Assembly: GCA_016342745.1 (NCBI GenBank)
Contig: JAEINT010000009.1
Coordinates: 124,001 to 188,000 of the forward strand
Reading direction: 5' to 3'
From: Labilibaculum sp.
GTDB lineage: Bacteria; Bacteroidota; Bacteroidia; Bacteroidales; Marinifilaceae
Length of the DNA: 64,000 bases
Shown piece after piece: positions 1-9,454 of the stretch. The notes beneath the pieces were generated by a model, which was given only the letters and a program-made list of their open reading frames with translations, was not told the origin of the DNA and ran no database searches. A program made the translations under genes and the position numbers. Position 1 is the stretch's first letter. Each line of letters begins with the position of its first letter.

Positions 1-1179
1 CTGATCAGAAATTAGAACCAGTTGTTCATTTTGAAGTTCAATCTGTTTTTTTTGTTCCTTAAGTGTCAGGTTGGCTTGTATTTTATTTTTGTAAGCCTGA
101 TATAGCAGAATACCTAAAATTGCCAATAAAAAAAGAAAGCTAATACTTAAAATCAACCACATCCTCTGACTTTTATACTTAATGATTTGAGAATCAAGAA
201 TGGTTTTTGCTGTTGATATCTTCCCCTGAAGGGAAAGTATCTGATCGGTTTGCAGTTTCTGAATTTCTGCGTTCACAGAATCAATAACCACTGTTTTTAG
301 AATAATATTTTTATTAAATGTTTTTTTATTTAAAATTTTAAAGGCTAGTTGTATGGCTTCCGCACCACCTGTTGGATACAAAAAAGTGGCATTCATTTTC
401 TTTTGGATAACGGCATCAACGCCATCATTTGGTCCTGGCAGACCATCAATTCCCAATAAATAAGGCAGATTGTTACCAAATTCAGCTTTCAGGACCTCAT
501 AGGCTCCAATGGCCATGTAGTCGTTATGTGCAAAAACCAGATCGATGTTTTTGTTTTTATCGATGGCTTGTTGCATCATTTTGGTACCTCCTTCTTTAAA
601 CCATTCTCCTGTTTCGGAAAAGATGATTTTAATCTCAGAGTATTTTTTGATGACTTCAGAGAATCCTTTGTGGCGTTCAATGGCAGGGCTTGAACCTTTT
701 AGTCCCCAAATTTCGGCAATATTACCTTTGCCTTTTAATAATTTGGCCGCATATTTACCAGCTTCTTTACCAATCAAATAGTTGTCGGCACTAATTTGAG
801 CTGTATAGTTTTCACTTTCAATTTTTCGGTCGAGAACAATCACAGGAATTCCCAAGCGAAATACTTCTTCAACAATGGGAGTTATCGGGGCCGACTCGTT
901 GGGCGACACGATTAGCAAATCGATACCGCCTTTCACTAATTCCCTAATATCCCTAATTTGTTTTTCATTATTGTCATGTGCGTCAGATATTATTAATTCC
1001 ATATTCTGAAATAGAATTAATTCATTTTGCATTTCGCTTTGCATCGCTTTTCGCCAACTGTCCACCGATGTACATTGCGAAAATCCAATTTTAAAAGTGT
1101 CTTTTGCAATGCTTGGCTGAGAAAAAAGTAAGCAACAGATTAATAAGATGAAAGCAGGGAGTTTGCCAGAGTTAGTCAT
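1..1179 (-). CDS. Hybrid two-component sensor with periplasmic sugar-binding domain (5' part, runs off the window)
   Basis: The reading frame opens at ATG 1179-1177 and stays open for 393 codons to the window edge, so this is only the N-terminal part. A signal peptide occupies residues 1-24 (ending QPSIA). It is followed by a RbsB-type periplasmic binding domain (about 27-290) with typical segments such as KIGFSQC, LLIVSPNES, VIVLDRK and VFAHNDYMAIGAYEVL. A membrane segment lies near residues 340-362, followed by a charged coiled coil. In Bacteroidota this order is known from hybrid histidine kinase/response regulators that sense a sugar in the periplasm and control a nearby utilisation locus. 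The kinase and receiver parts would lie outside the window, so the kinase assignment is inference. A stand-alone binding protein is unlikely because of the membrane segment after the domain. Confidence 0.8.
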   Translation of the reverse strand, partial: MTNSGKLPAFILLICCLLFSQPSIAKDTFKIGFSQCTSVDSWRKAMQSEMQNELILFQNMELIISDAHDNNEKQIRDIRELVKGGIDLLIVSPNESAPITPIVEEVFRLGIPVIVLDRKIESENYTAQISADNYLIGKEAGKYAAKLLKGKGNIAEIWGLKGSSPAIERHKGFSEVIKKYSEIKIIFSETGEWFKEGGTKMMQQAIDKNKNIDLVFAHNDYMAIGAYEVLKAEFGNNLPYLLGIDGLPGPNDGVDAVIQKKMNATFLYPTGGAEAIQLAFKILNKKTFNKNIILKTVVIDSVNAEIQKLQTDQILSLQGKISTAKTILDSQIIKYKSQRMWLILSISFLFLLAILGILLYQAYKNKIQANLTLKEQKKQIELQNEQLVLISDQ

Positions 1180-1837
1180 AGTGTCAAATTTAATTAAAAA
1201 TGACATGGAAAGTATTATTGAAAGGGGGAAGATTTAAAAATACTATATTTTTGTCATATTCTTCAATAATCAAATAGATTCTCTTTACCAGTGAATATTT
1301 CTTGCAGTTCAAATGTTTTTTAATAACTGTAGAGCTTTCATATTCCCAAACTAGGGATTTTTATGCGAATGCTTTGCACTAATAATTTTGCTTGAGATAA
1401 CTGTTTAGATCGGTTTATCATACGCCTATGAGACTGAGATATAGAATGTATGCTTATGTCAAATAACGGACAGTAAGAACTAAGGTATGTTCTTATTTTT
1501 TGTTATAAGCTTCTGATTGTAAGGTTAAGTATTTTATTCTAATTGCATTTTCAAATTGCTGATTCGAAATATCAATCATACAATTAGGTATCTTAATTCA
1601 GGACGTGACATTTTATATCAATATAATAAACTGAAAGATTCATCTTTTGTTTCATGTTAATAAATTGTAGATTTTCTATTAATGAATATAGTTTTCAATT
1701 AGGTTAAACTAATAATAGAATCATAATTATGAATAAGAAAGATAATAATTATATTTTTTTTTATACAAAGACTGCTTAAATTTTCATAAATTTATAAGAA
1801 CAGTATTAATTTTATGGTAGAGGATGATGGTTGAATA
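1180..1837. other. Intergenic region, likely containing the left end of the conjugative element
   Basis: No convincing coding frame or RNA gene is visible in these 658 bases, which are very AT-rich. A TAnnTTTG-like box (TAAATTTG, minus strand, 1192-1185) lies only a few bases before the sensor gene start, which is closer than usual and may be coincidence. The left boundary of the conjugative element must lie in this stretch or just inside the next gene, but no direct repeat matching its right end was found by eye. Confidence 0.4.
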
Positions 1838-2917
1838 ATGTCCTCATTTTCATTCATAAAAGAAGATGTGGAGGATTTGTTTATGATTCAGGAAGAGAAT
1901 TTTTTAAACCTAAAAGAAGAATTGTCTAAGGCTACAATTGCATTTGAAAAAATTGAAGATGGATATAAAATCTATTTTAATAATTATTCAGATTATTGCG
2001 ATTTTGAACATCATTTGAGCGCATTATACTATGAATTTATTAATGAAGTTCGAAATAATTTAATCACTTTCAAAATAGATAAAGAGGCCGAGATTTATTT
2101 AGAAATGTTGTTGCATGTTTTTGAAATATTGGATGAACAAATAAAAGTATGTCCTGATTTAGTATCTCCACATACAAATGTAAAAATAGTTTCTAAGAGC
2201 AATGCTAAACTATCATGCATTCACTCTAGTTTTGATGATTTTTCAGGGATGATGGCTTATTTTCAGTATCAAAAGAAGATTATTTACAAGTCCAGAAAAT
2301 TCATTTTAACTTATCAGGAAAAATGCAAGAAAACATATAACAAAGTGGAGAATTACCAGTCATGGAAAGATGAATTAAAAGAATTTTACCCAGAAATGAT
2401 GAGAGTAAAAGATAAGACAAATAAGTTTTCATTATTACCTGAAAAGATTAAATACCTACAAAAGGAAAGAAGAAACCTTTCAAAACAATTTCAAAAAGAT
2501 GGAAAGAATTTATATTCATCACCTTTAAATTTCTTCTTTGAATCGAGAATTGAGTGTCTTAAGGATTTATTGCTAGTTCAAAATGATGTTTTAAATGTTA
2601 ATCAAGACTTGAACTTATGTAAGGATTCTAAAAATGAGAATTCAACTTTTCATAGGTTTAAGTGGACGGAAAGTAAAGCGGCGTTAGTAGAATTGATCTA
2701 CGGCTTACATAGCTCAAAGTCCATAAATGATGGGAGAGAAGGTATTAAAAGTATTGCTCAATTGTTTGAGAGTATGTTTGATATTGATTTGGGTGATGTT
2801 TATCATACTTTTTCAGAAGTTCGAAATCGAAAAATAGAACAAACTAAGTTTCTAGATCATCTTAAAGATTCCCTTTTAAGTAAAATGCAGGAAACTGACG
2901 AGAAAATAATACATTAG
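1838..2917 (+). CDS. RteC-family regulatory protein
   Basis: The 359-aa protein is lysine/glutamate-rich and mainly alpha-helical. Its C-terminal part (about residues 270-345) matches what I recall of the RteC family: FKWTESKAALVELIYGL, then GIKSIAQLFESMFDIDLGD and FSEVRNRKIEQTKFLD. In the conjugative transposon CTnDOT, RteC links tetracycline sensing by RteA/RteB to excision-gene expression. No RteA/RteB pair is present in the window, so the input signal is unknown. The gene is alone on the plus strand, 128 bases before the next element gene, and its position at the element edge fits a regulator of excision or transfer. Start chosen at the ATG at 1838. Confidence 0.75.
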   Translation: MSSFSFIKEDVEDLFMIQEENFLNLKEELSKATIAFEKIEDGYKIYFNNYSDYCDFEHHLSALYYEFINEVRNNLITFKIDKEAEIYLEMLLHVFEILDEQIKVCPDLVSPHTNVKIVSKSNAKLSCIHSSFDDFSGMMAYFQYQKKIIYKSRKFILTYQEKCKKTYNKVENYQSWKDELKEFYPEMMRVKDKTNKFSLLPEKIKYLQKERRNLSKQFQKDGKNLYSSPLNFFFESRIECLKDLLLVQNDVLNVNQDLNLCKDSKNENSTFHRFKWTESKAALVELIYGLHSSKSINDGREGIKSIAQLFESMFDIDLGDVYHTFSEVRNRKIEQTKFLDHLKDSLLSKMQETDEKIIH

Positions 2918-3045
2918 CCTTCCAAGAGTAAATTAATTTCATGCAAAAAATTCTGTCCCAAGTTGGGTCATACTTGGGAAAAATAATCTACTAATTATTG
3001 CAATTTGAGGTGTAAGTTATTTTGTGTCATTAAAAACAGAATCTT

Positions 3046-3339
3046 ATGCCTACAGAAATTGTAACCACAGATGATTTGAGAGAATTCAAAAGCCAATTAC
3101 TAGATGAATTCAAAACGATTTTAAAAGAGCACCATGGCCAACCGGCCAAGAAATGGCTAAAATCTTACGAGGTGCGCGAACTATTGGGGATTTCACCAGG
3201 AACCTTACAAAGCATGCGATCCAATGGAAGTCTTCCGTACACAAAGATTGGTGGTATGATGTTTTACAATTATGAGGACATCAAAAAAATGCTGGATAAG
3301 AATCAAGTCAAGTGTCGATTTCCCATTAATGCTCATTGA
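3046..3339 (+). CDS. Helix-turn-helix (excisionase/MerR-like) DNA-binding protein
   Basis: The 97-aa protein has an N-terminal helical part and a C-terminal winged helix-turn-helix: KKWLKSYEVRELLGISPGTL, then SNGSLPYTKIGGMMFYNYED. This is the small HTH_17/excisionase-like type common at the start of Bacteroidota conjugative elements, where it can act as recombination directionality factor or transcription regulator. Its stop codon overlaps the start of the next gene (TGATG), so the two are translated as one unit. No other domain is visible. Confidence 0.75.
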   Translation: MPTEIVTTDDLREFKSQLLDEFKTILKEHHGQPAKKWLKSYEVRELLGISPGTLQSMRSNGSLPYTKIGGMMFYNYEDIKKMLDKNQVKCRFPINAH

Positions 3340-3797
3340 TGAATTACATTCGACATCTAAACGGATTCTTTCAAAAACTGGAACAGGATCAGCGAATGAA
3401 GGCTTATCACATTAGTTTGTATTTGTCCTGCTTCCAGATTTGGAATTTGAATCGCTTTAAAAATCCTTTTTCGGTCAACCGCTTTGAAATGATGAAGCTC
3501 TCTAGAATAGGATCCGTAAACACTTATGCCCGTTGTATAAAAGAGTTGAAACAGTGGGGCTATATTGAGTATTTTCCTTCAGCCAATTTACACTCTGGCA
3601 GTCACATTAGCTGTATCAGATTTGATATTGCAACAGATACTGGATCTGATACAGCAAGTGATACACTTTTAATAAACATTACAAACAAAAATAAAGAAGG
3701 GTATCCTTACAATGTGAAAAAGGAAAGAGGGAAAAATGGAAACAGAAAAAATCGATTGAATGCCAGTCTCGACAAAGATTATTCAGAACCCTTATGA
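3339..3797 (+). CDS. Winged-helix protein of the element's replication/regulation module
   Basis: The product has 152 aa from the ATG at 3339; a TTG one codon earlier is less likely. Residues 1-95 look like a winged helix of the replication-initiator or DnaD type (NRFEMMKLSRIGSVNTYARC, then KELKQWGYIEYFPS), followed by a low-complexity Asp/Thr-rich and then basic tail. The gene overlaps the following ATPase gene by 38 bases. An initiator-like winged-helix protein next to a DnaC-like ATPase suggests joint action in loading a helicase at an element origin, but this pairing is inference. It could equally be a transcription factor. Confidence 0.55.
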   Translation: MNYIRHLNGFFQKLEQDQRMKAYHISLYLSCFQIWNLNRFKNPFSVNRFEMMKLSRIGSVNTYARCIKELKQWGYIEYFPSANLHSGSHISCIRFDIATDTGSDTASDTLLINITNKNKEGYPYNVKKERGKNGNRKNRLNASLDKDYSEPL

Positions 3798-4446
3798 GGA
3801 TGTAGCCAAATTGATTGGTACGCACTACAAGTTTGATTTTCCTTCTTGTCTGAAATGGTTGGAGAAAGTGGGCAAGAAGCAATTTGGTTCTCATTTTAGA
3901 ATTCACAAAGAAGATGTGGGTTTGATCTTTAAACTGTTGATTTATGCCATTGGAGATGATGACAGCTGCCAAAAGAAGGGACTGAGTTTACGGAAAGGAA
4001 TATTGTTAACAGGGCCAATAGGCTGTGGGAAAACTTCCCTAATGAGACTCATCAACCAATTCTTTCCTCCGCTCAGACAATTTCAAATGAAATCTTCTCG
4101 GGAAGTAAGCTTTGAGTTCGAAAAAGAAGGCTTCAAGGTGATCAGCCGGTATGGAAATACCTACTTGCATAGTAGAGGAAAAGCAATCAAAACTGGAATT
4201 ATCTGTTTTGATGATCTGGGCATAGAACAAAGTCAAAAGTACTACGGGAATGAGTGTAATGTGATGGCTGAAATTCTACTTAGCCGTTATGACTTATTTG
4301 TTCAGAAAAAAATTATTACCCACCTGACAACAAATTTATCTGCCTCAGAGTTGGAATCTCTTTATGGAAACAGAGTTCGTAGTAGAATGCGTGAATTGTT
4401 TAATCTCATTGCCTTTGAGAAGATTTCGAAAGATAAAAGAGTATAG
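3760..4446 (+). CDS. AAA ATPase, DnaC/IstB-like helicase-loader type
   Basis: The 228-aa protein carries a Walker A motif (GPIGCGKTS, about residues 85-95) and a Walker B motif (IICFDDLG, about 147-154), followed by sensor-like TNLSASELESLYGNRVRSR, the pattern of DnaC/IstB-family AAA proteins. Such proteins load replicative helicases or assist transposases. A stop codon lies directly before the ATG at 3760, which fixes the start. Together with the preceding winged-helix gene it forms a likely replication module of the conjugative element. ATP binding is well supported; the partner is not known. Confidence 0.8.
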   Translation: MPVSTKIIQNPYEDVAKLIGTHYKFDFPSCLKWLEKVGKKQFGSHFRIHKEDVGLIFKLLIYAIGDDDSCQKKGLSLRKGILLTGPIGCGKTSLMRLINQFFPPLRQFQMKSSREVSFEFEKEGFKVISRYGNTYLHSRGKAIKTGIICFDDLGIEQSQKYYGNECNVMAEILLSRYDLFVQKKIITHLTTNLSASELESLYGNRVRSRMRELFNLIAFEKISKDKRV

Positions 4447-4589
4447 ATTTACCCTTTATGTGGTAGGCCTGTTTCTTCTATTTATTCCAACCAACATCAT
4501 CCTCATTCGCACGCTCCATCGTATGATGTACTTGTTTTCATTTCATATCGAAACAAGCTTCCCACATCACTTAATGAAGAGCATCCCTT

Positions 4590-4838
4590 TCATTTCATTA
4601 CGGCTCTGCACTTGCTTTTTCTTACCCTTATCAAGAACTTTTTTGCGATAGTAACAATAGATATCTGCTAAGAAGATGAGTCCTGTGTACCGGCCTGTAT
4701 GGTTCAGCGATTTATCAGCTCCAGTGCTGTTAGCTGCGCTCAGCTTCAGGATTCTGATTGCACTGCTTCTCCTTTCAAGCCATAGACACTCGCAGGCAAG
4801 AGAACCTCCTTCATTTCATTACAGAGCTACACTTGCTT
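4590..4838. repeat. Imperfect direct repeat, two copies about 220 bp apart
   Basis: Copy 1 (4590-4617) and copy 2 (4811-4838) share TCATTTCATTAC, then a variable core, then CACTTGCTTT. Seen directly. The copies lie between the replication-type genes and the tra operon; function unknown. Confidence 0.5.
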
Positions 4839-4941
4839 TATTCAAGCCAATAAATAGCTTGTACTGGTTTAAAAATCAGTCAAAGGAAAGACAAAAAGAA
4901 AGCACAATATAGCCGACGCCCCCTGCAATCTGTCCCTTTAT

Positions 4942-5038
4942 AAAATACAAGGCCAGGCGTTGTGCCACAAATAAATCAAAATTTTAACTGAGCTATATTT
5001 TATAGTGAGCTGTGACAGCCTTGTATTTTAGCCTGTCA
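4942..5038. repeat. Inverted repeats in the pre-tra region (possible oriT or RNA structure)
   Basis: TAAAATACAAGGC at 4941-4953 is exactly repeated in inverted form at 5018-5030. Between them lies a CTATA-TTT-TATAG hairpin, and the right arm is itself inside a TGACAG...CTGTCA pair (5013-5018 and 5033-5038). The arrangement is seen in the sequence; a role as transfer origin, replication origin or attenuator is conjecture. Confidence 0.5.
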
Positions 5039-5369
5039 TCGGCTGGAGAGTTGACTTTCTTTTCTTTTTTTGACCGTTTTTTCTCTTCTTTTTCTTAGAA
5101 TCCAAAACAAAATAAAGCAAACAGAAACAAATTAAATGCTTTAACAAGTCAACTTGGGAAGGAAGATGATTTTTTGAAATCAATTCAGATAAAAATAGAT
5201 TAATTCACTACAAATCACTTGTTTTTTACTAAACAATAAAAAATACCCAAGTTGGGAACAACTTGGGAAATTCCTGTTTTTGGATTTTGGACATTTGCCT
5301 TATCGATACAGAGATCATGCTCATGTATTCGATTAGCTATTAGAATGTTTACTAAAACCCAAAGAACTT

Positions 5370-5732
5370 ATGTTTGGATTCGATCACATTAGTTGGGCCA
5401 ACTTTTTAAAATTAACGGCCTTTGTTTGGATTGCTTGGTATCTGGGATTGATGTTGCTTGCTTGGTTGAAAAGCAAGCACAAGGATCAGCAGGTTCAGTT
5501 TGAAGATCAATCAGAAGATGATTTTCAAAAGCAGGAGTTGCAGCCGATACTGGTTTCCGCTAAGGATTTTAATACCGAATTGATACCACCTCTTTCCTTG
5601 TCGAACAATTTGCCAGCCATTTCCTTTCAGCAGGAGATGGGCATGGATAATGCGTTTGAGCTGGATGCTTTTTTACAGCCTGATGAAACCAGGTTTAAAA
5701 AGATTTTGAATCAAATACAATATCACCAATAA
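5370..5732 (+). CDS. Small single-pass membrane protein at the head of the tra operon
   Basis: The 120-aa product has one membrane helix at residues 13-33 (rich in W, L and A) and a long, acidic, glutamine-rich soluble part. I do not recognise a family. It lies 20 bases before traE and is transcribed with it, so it is probably an accessory conjugation protein of the inner membrane. The position resembles that of TraC/TraD-like genes in other Bacteroides elements, but no sequence support for that name is visible. Confidence 0.6.
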   Translation: MFGFDHISWANFLKLTAFVWIAWYLGLMLLAWLKSKHKDQQVQFEDQSEDDFQKQELQPILVSAKDFNTELIPPLSLSNNLPAISFQQEMGMDNAFELDAFLQPDETRFKKILNQIQYHQ

Positions 5733-5751
5733 GTACTAAAAATTAATTTCC

Positions 5752-6066
5752 ATGAAGAAAAATAGATTGAAAATTTATCAAAAGGGGATGGCTCTTTTGA
5801 TTGGGATGCTCTGCATGGCATCACTTGCTTGGGGACAAAGTGCAACTGGAATTGATCAAGCGACCAGTGAAATCAATTCTTATGTTGATCCGGTATCCAA
5901 TCTGATCATTGCCATTGGAGCGGTTGTCGGCTTAATTGGAGGCGTCAGGGTCTACATCAAATGGCAAAGTGGAGATCAAGACACCCAAAAAGCCATCATG
6001 GGCTGGTTTGGAGCTTGCCTGTTTTTAATTTTGGTAGGTGTAGTGATCAAAGCATTTTTTTCCTGA
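5752..6066 (+). CDS. traE: Conjugative transfer protein TraE (DUF4134, VirB2-like)
   Basis: The 104-aa protein has a cleavable signal peptide (ending LAWGQ, about residue 29), then ATGIDQATSEINSYVDPVSN and two membrane helices (about 47-67 and 83-103) with the segment WQSGDQDTQKAIMGWFGACL, typical of DUF4134/TraE. The family is the probable pilin or pore component of Bacteroides type IV secretion. Its stop overlaps the start of traF (TGATG), indicating translational coupling. Length and hydropathy are normal for the family. Confidence 0.88.
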   Translation: MKKNRLKIYQKGMALLIGMLCMASLAWGQSATGIDQATSEINSYVDPVSNLIIAIGAVVGLIGGVRVYIKWQSGDQDTQKAIMGWFGACLFLILVGVVIKAFFS

Positions 6067-6362
6067 TGGATGGCTATCAAATCCAAAAGGTAGACACCAG
6101 CTTGTATGTGAAAGGTTTTTCAGGTGAATTGGTTTATTTAGCTCTGTACAGTATCATCGGTACTTTCATCCTGTTTGTTTTGCTCTACATACTCTCTGGT
6201 GTCTTTCCCGCAGTTGCTATTTGTGTCCCCTCATTTTTTGCCATACTCTATCGTCTTAGCCGAATTCAGAAAAAATACGGTCACAAAGGCTGGAGTAAAA
6301 AGAAGCATGCCAAAAAATTACCTCAGTTTATCTCCGTGAAAAGAAGAATCTGTCAAAGTTAA
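6066..6362 (+). CDS. traF: Conjugative transfer protein TraF (DUF4133, VirB3-like)
   Basis: The start is the ATG at 6066, which overlaps the traE stop; an in-frame extension upstream would run inside traE. The 98-aa product begins with a short cytosolic part (MDGYQIQKVDTSLYVKGFSG), two adjacent membrane helices (about 20-65) and a basic C-terminus, as in the DUF4133/TraF family that corresponds in size and position to VirB3. It directly precedes the VirB4-like ATPase, the usual arrangement. Confidence 0.82.
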   Translation: MDGYQIQKVDTSLYVKGFSGELVYLALYSIIGTFILFVLLYILSGVFPAVAICVPSFFAILYRLSRIQKKYGHKGWSKKKHAKKLPQFISVKRRICQS

Positions 6363-6365
6363 ATC

Positions 6366-8777
6366 ATGAATGTAAAATCAATAGAAAAAAGTTTGTCCAT
6401 ACTGGGTTTTCAAGGGGACTTTTTGATTTCCAATAACCTGGATGTAAGCTTTGGTTTAAAACTAAACATGCCAGAACTTCTTTCTTGTAGTCAGGAAAAA
6501 TTGTATTTGTTGCATGATAGCTTTCAGCGTGTGGTAAACCTTCTGCCTGAAGATAGTCTTTTGCACAAACAGGATTTCTTTTTTGTTGAGCAATTTAAAG
6601 AAGGGAATGGAAGTGTTACTAGCAGGCAATCCAAGCTAGATGAAAGCTATGCGAATCATTTCAAAGGAAGGGAGCTGCTCAAGCATGAGTGCTATCTTTA
6701 CATTAGTTTGTTGAACAAGGGTCTTTTGAAAAATTACCTGAGTTCTTCTCTGATTTTTTCTTCGAAAGTTAAGCAGGCAGATCAGTCTCGAAGTGAAAAA
6801 GCATTGGAGCTCAGATCCAATCTGATGGCTCTGTTTTCTCAATCAGGTATTTCTTGTGAGCCAATCAGCAGAGAGCAGGCCGTTGGAACGGAACAGTCTA
6901 CTGGGCTCATAGAATCTTATCTGACCCTTAATTTTCAAAAAGACAGCAGCTTGTTGGGCGGAATTGATTTTCGGGATCGGTTGCGAGTGATGGATCAGTT
7001 TGTTGAAATTTTAAGTCTGAGCGATTATTCGCATATGCCTTCATGGGTAAAACCCGTGGGTGGGCATCCCGGGACAGGCTTGCCTTGCTCTTTTGTTTAT
7101 CCACTGACTTATCATTTGCCATTTTCTCATATTACCAATCAGTTTATTTACATGCCAGGGCAGCAGCAGGTGAAAGCCAATCTGGAGAGTAATTACAAGA
7201 AAATTTACAGTTTGTCTCGATTCTCATCTGAAAATAAAATCAATTCAGGATTGATCGAAAACTTTTTGGATACTGTACAAACTTCGGGAGAGAAAATTGT
7301 GAAAACGCATTTTAATGTGATGGTGATGGATGAATCCATTAAAAAGCTCAAGCAAAACAAAAGTGAATGCAGTTCTGCCTTTTCACTGATGAACTGTTTT
7401 CCTTATCAGCACACCTTTGATTTACCGCTTCTGTTTTTTTCATCTGTGCCATTTTCCACTCAGTTGCCGGAAACAGAACTTTTTATTACCCAGGTGCCTC
7501 AAGCTTGTTGCTTGTGTAATTTTGAAGGAGAAGTGAAAAATTCTGAATCGGAATTTACACTTCAATTTTCCAATCGTCAAGAGGGCTGTCCAGTGAAAAT
7601 AGATCTTTCGGATGAGCCTATGGAAAAACATCTGATTCACAACCGAAACAAACTCATTATTGGGGGATCAGGTTCTGGTAAATCATTTTTCACCAATCAT
7701 CTTTTGAGACAATATGCAGAAAGTGGGAACTGCCATGTGGTGCTTTTGGATGTGGGACGAAGCTATGAGATGCTTACGCGATATCTCAATGAGAGTTTAA
7801 AGGATCAGGGAGGAGCTATGATGGTGGAGTTCACTACTGAAAGTCCAATTTCTTTTAATCCATTCGTATTGGAAGGGGAGCTTAGTGTAGAGCGCAAGCA
7901 GACCATTTTATCGGTTATTTACACCATTTACAAGGAAGAGCTTTCAGACATGGAAAAAGATGTGATTGCTCATTCAGTTACAGACTTTATACAAACACCA
8001 GGCTTGGAACGCTCTTTTAATGGCTACTATCGTTTTTGCAAGGACTACATTCCTGATTTGGTAGAGAAACAGTCGTTAGAGTTCAACAGCCATGAGTATT
8101 TTTTCATTCTCAGCAAATATTTTGAGGGAGGAGAGTATGATTACCTGCTGAACAAACCCATGCAGACGGATGAGTTTTTTAATTGCCCATTTTTGGTATT
8201 TGAGTTGGACAATATCAAAGACCATCCAGTGATCTTTCCAGTAGCCACCTTGATCATCATGGACATTTTCCTTCAAAAAATGAGAAGACTTAGTGGGGTT
8301 AGAAAAGTGATTTGCATTGAAGAAGCCTGGAAGGCAATTGCCACTCCGCAAATGGCGTCCTATTTGAAATATTTTTTTAAGACCATTCGAAAGTTCTTTG
8401 GGGAAGCAATGGTGGTGACTCAGGAGGTAGATGATATCATTTCATCTCCAATTATTCGAGATGCCATAATCAACAATGCAGATACTAGAATTTTGCTGGA
8501 CATGAGTAAGTTCAAAAATAAATTTACACAGATCAGTCAGTTTTTGGGTTTGTCAGATTTTCAGAAAGAACAAATTTTATCCATTAATAAGAACCTTCCA
8601 GGAGATAGAAAATTAAAAGAGGTATTCATTGCCTTGGGGTCCTATTCCAGAGTCTTTGCTTTGGAGGTAAGTCGTGCAGAATATTTTTGTTACACAACTG
8701 AGCAGAAAGAAAAAGAAATGATACTGGAAAAACTCTCTGGGGAAAATTCCCTGATTGAAATACTAACAAAGATGTAA
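6366..8777 (+). CDS. traG: Conjugation system ATPase TraG (VirB4 family)
   Basis: The 803-aa protein has an N-terminal domain of about 420 residues and a C-terminal ATPase with Walker A GGSGSGKSFF (about 432-441) and Walker B KVICIEEAWK (about 644-653). The ending VTQEVDDIISSPIIRDAIIN is typical of the Bacteroides TraG/VirB4 group. It would power assembly of the transfer channel at the inner membrane. Length is as expected for the family, and the frame is intact. It lies 3 bases after traF and 11 bases before the next gene. Confidence 0.92.
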   Translation: MNVKSIEKSLSILGFQGDFLISNNLDVSFGLKLNMPELLSCSQEKLYLLHDSFQRVVNLLPEDSLLHKQDFFFVEQFKEGNGSVTSRQSKLDESYANHFKGRELLKHECYLYISLLNKGLLKNYLSSSLIFSSKVKQADQSRSEKALELRSNLMALFSQSGISCEPISREQAVGTEQSTGLIESYLTLNFQKDSSLLGGIDFRDRLRVMDQFVEILSLSDYSHMPSWVKPVGGHPGTGLPCSFVYPLTYHLPFSHITNQFIYMPGQQQVKANLESNYKKIYSLSRFSSENKINSGLIENFLDTVQTSGEKIVKTHFNVMVMDESIKKLKQNKSECSSAFSLMNCFPYQHTFDLPLLFFSSVPFSTQLPETELFITQVPQACCLCNFEGEVKNSESEFTLQFSNRQEGCPVKIDLSDEPMEKHLIHNRNKLIIGGSGSGKSFFTNHLLRQYAESGNCHVVLLDVGRSYEMLTRYLNESLKDQGGAMMVEFTTESPISFNPFVLEGELSVERKQTILSVIYTIYKEELSDMEKDVIAHSVTDFIQTPGLERSFNGYYRFCKDYIPDLVEKQSLEFNSHEYFFILSKYFEGGEYDYLLNKPMQTDEFFNCPFLVFELDNIKDHPVIFPVATLIIMDIFLQKMRRLSGVRKVICIEEAWKAIATPQMASYLKYFFKTIRKFFGEAMVVTQEVDDIISSPIIRDAIINNADTRILLDMSKFKNKFTQISQFLGLSDFQKEQILSINKNLPGDRKLKEVFIALGSYSRVFALEVSRAEYFCYTTEQKEKEMILEKLSGENSLIEILTKM

Positions 8778-8788
8778 TCAAAAATTAA

Positions 8789-9445
8789 ATGGAGATGAAA
8801 ACAAAATTGATCGTGTTGATAGTGATGTTTTTGCTTTTGGGAAGCCTGTTTCAACAAGCAATTGCACAAGCTGCTGTTACCGATGTGGGAGCAGGAATTC
8901 AAAGGGAAGCCCTTTGGACAAAGGAAAAAGGCATACTGTCTAAAATCAATTGGTACAATGTGCTGATTAAAGCCTTGAACGGAGACATTAAAGGTCTGAC
9001 CGGAGAAATGCTGGGCATAGACCAAAAGATGCTAGAAAGTCTAGAGAAAGTATCTGCCTTGATCAAGGATTACAAAAGGGTACAGGAAACCCGGAAGATG
9101 CTGGATAAAGTAATGAACATTTACACCGATAAATTACCCCAGCTCGTACAAGATGAAAATTTCACGAATGAACAGGCCGTAGCCATCGTTCAGTCCTTTG
9201 ATTTGATTCTGGATGACAGCAGGCAACTGGTAAATACCATCCTAAAAACCATTTTGAAAGACAATCTTCTAATGATGGATGACAAGCAACGCTACGACAC
9301 CATCAATGGCGTGTACCTAAGTGTAAAACAACATTACGGAACCATTTGTTACCTCTACAATAAACTACTTTATGCTTCCTATCTGAAAAGCTATGAAAGC
9401 GGTCGGCTGGAAGGTTTTGCCATGTATTATTCTTTGTACAAATAA
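8789..9445 (+). CDS. Secreted helical transfer protein (TraI/VirB5-like position)
   Basis: The 218-aa product has a signal peptide (MKTKLIVLIVMFLLLGSLF... cleavage near residue 27) and a long alpha-helical, probably coiled-coil mature part ending in YASYLKSYESGRLEGFAMYY. The place between TraG and TraJ and the secreted helical character fit TraI (DUF4141) and VirB5-like proteins. Residue-level similarity to DUF4141 is not strong enough for me to assign it firmly. Start at ATG 8789 or at the second Met two codons later. Confidence 0.6.
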   Translation: MEMKTKLIVLIVMFLLLGSLFQQAIAQAAVTDVGAGIQREALWTKEKGILSKINWYNVLIKALNGDIKGLTGEMLGIDQKMLESLEKVSALIKDYKRVQETRKMLDKVMNIYTDKLPQLVQDENFTNEQAVAIVQSFDLILDDSRQLVNTILKTILKDNLLMMDDKQRYDTINGVYLSVKQHYGTICYLYNKLLYASYLKSYESGRLEGFAMYYSLYK

Positions 9446-9454
9446 ATTTTAATT

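Larger units (their letters stand above)
4447..5369. other. Long noncoding region before the tra operon
   Basis: No credible gene is seen in 923 bases; open frames here have unlikely composition and no family resemblance. The stretch holds an imperfect direct repeat (see 4590-4838), and a 13-bp inverted repeat plus smaller hairpins around 4942-5038. The part from 5040 on is T-rich then A-rich and should contain the promoter of the tra operon, but no confident TAnnTTTG box was picked. Confidence 0.5.

Noticed and set aside
4676-4912. Open frame of 78 codons in the pre-tra region
   Set aside because: Unlikely composition, no family resemblance, and it overlaps the imperfect direct repeat; treated as noncoding.
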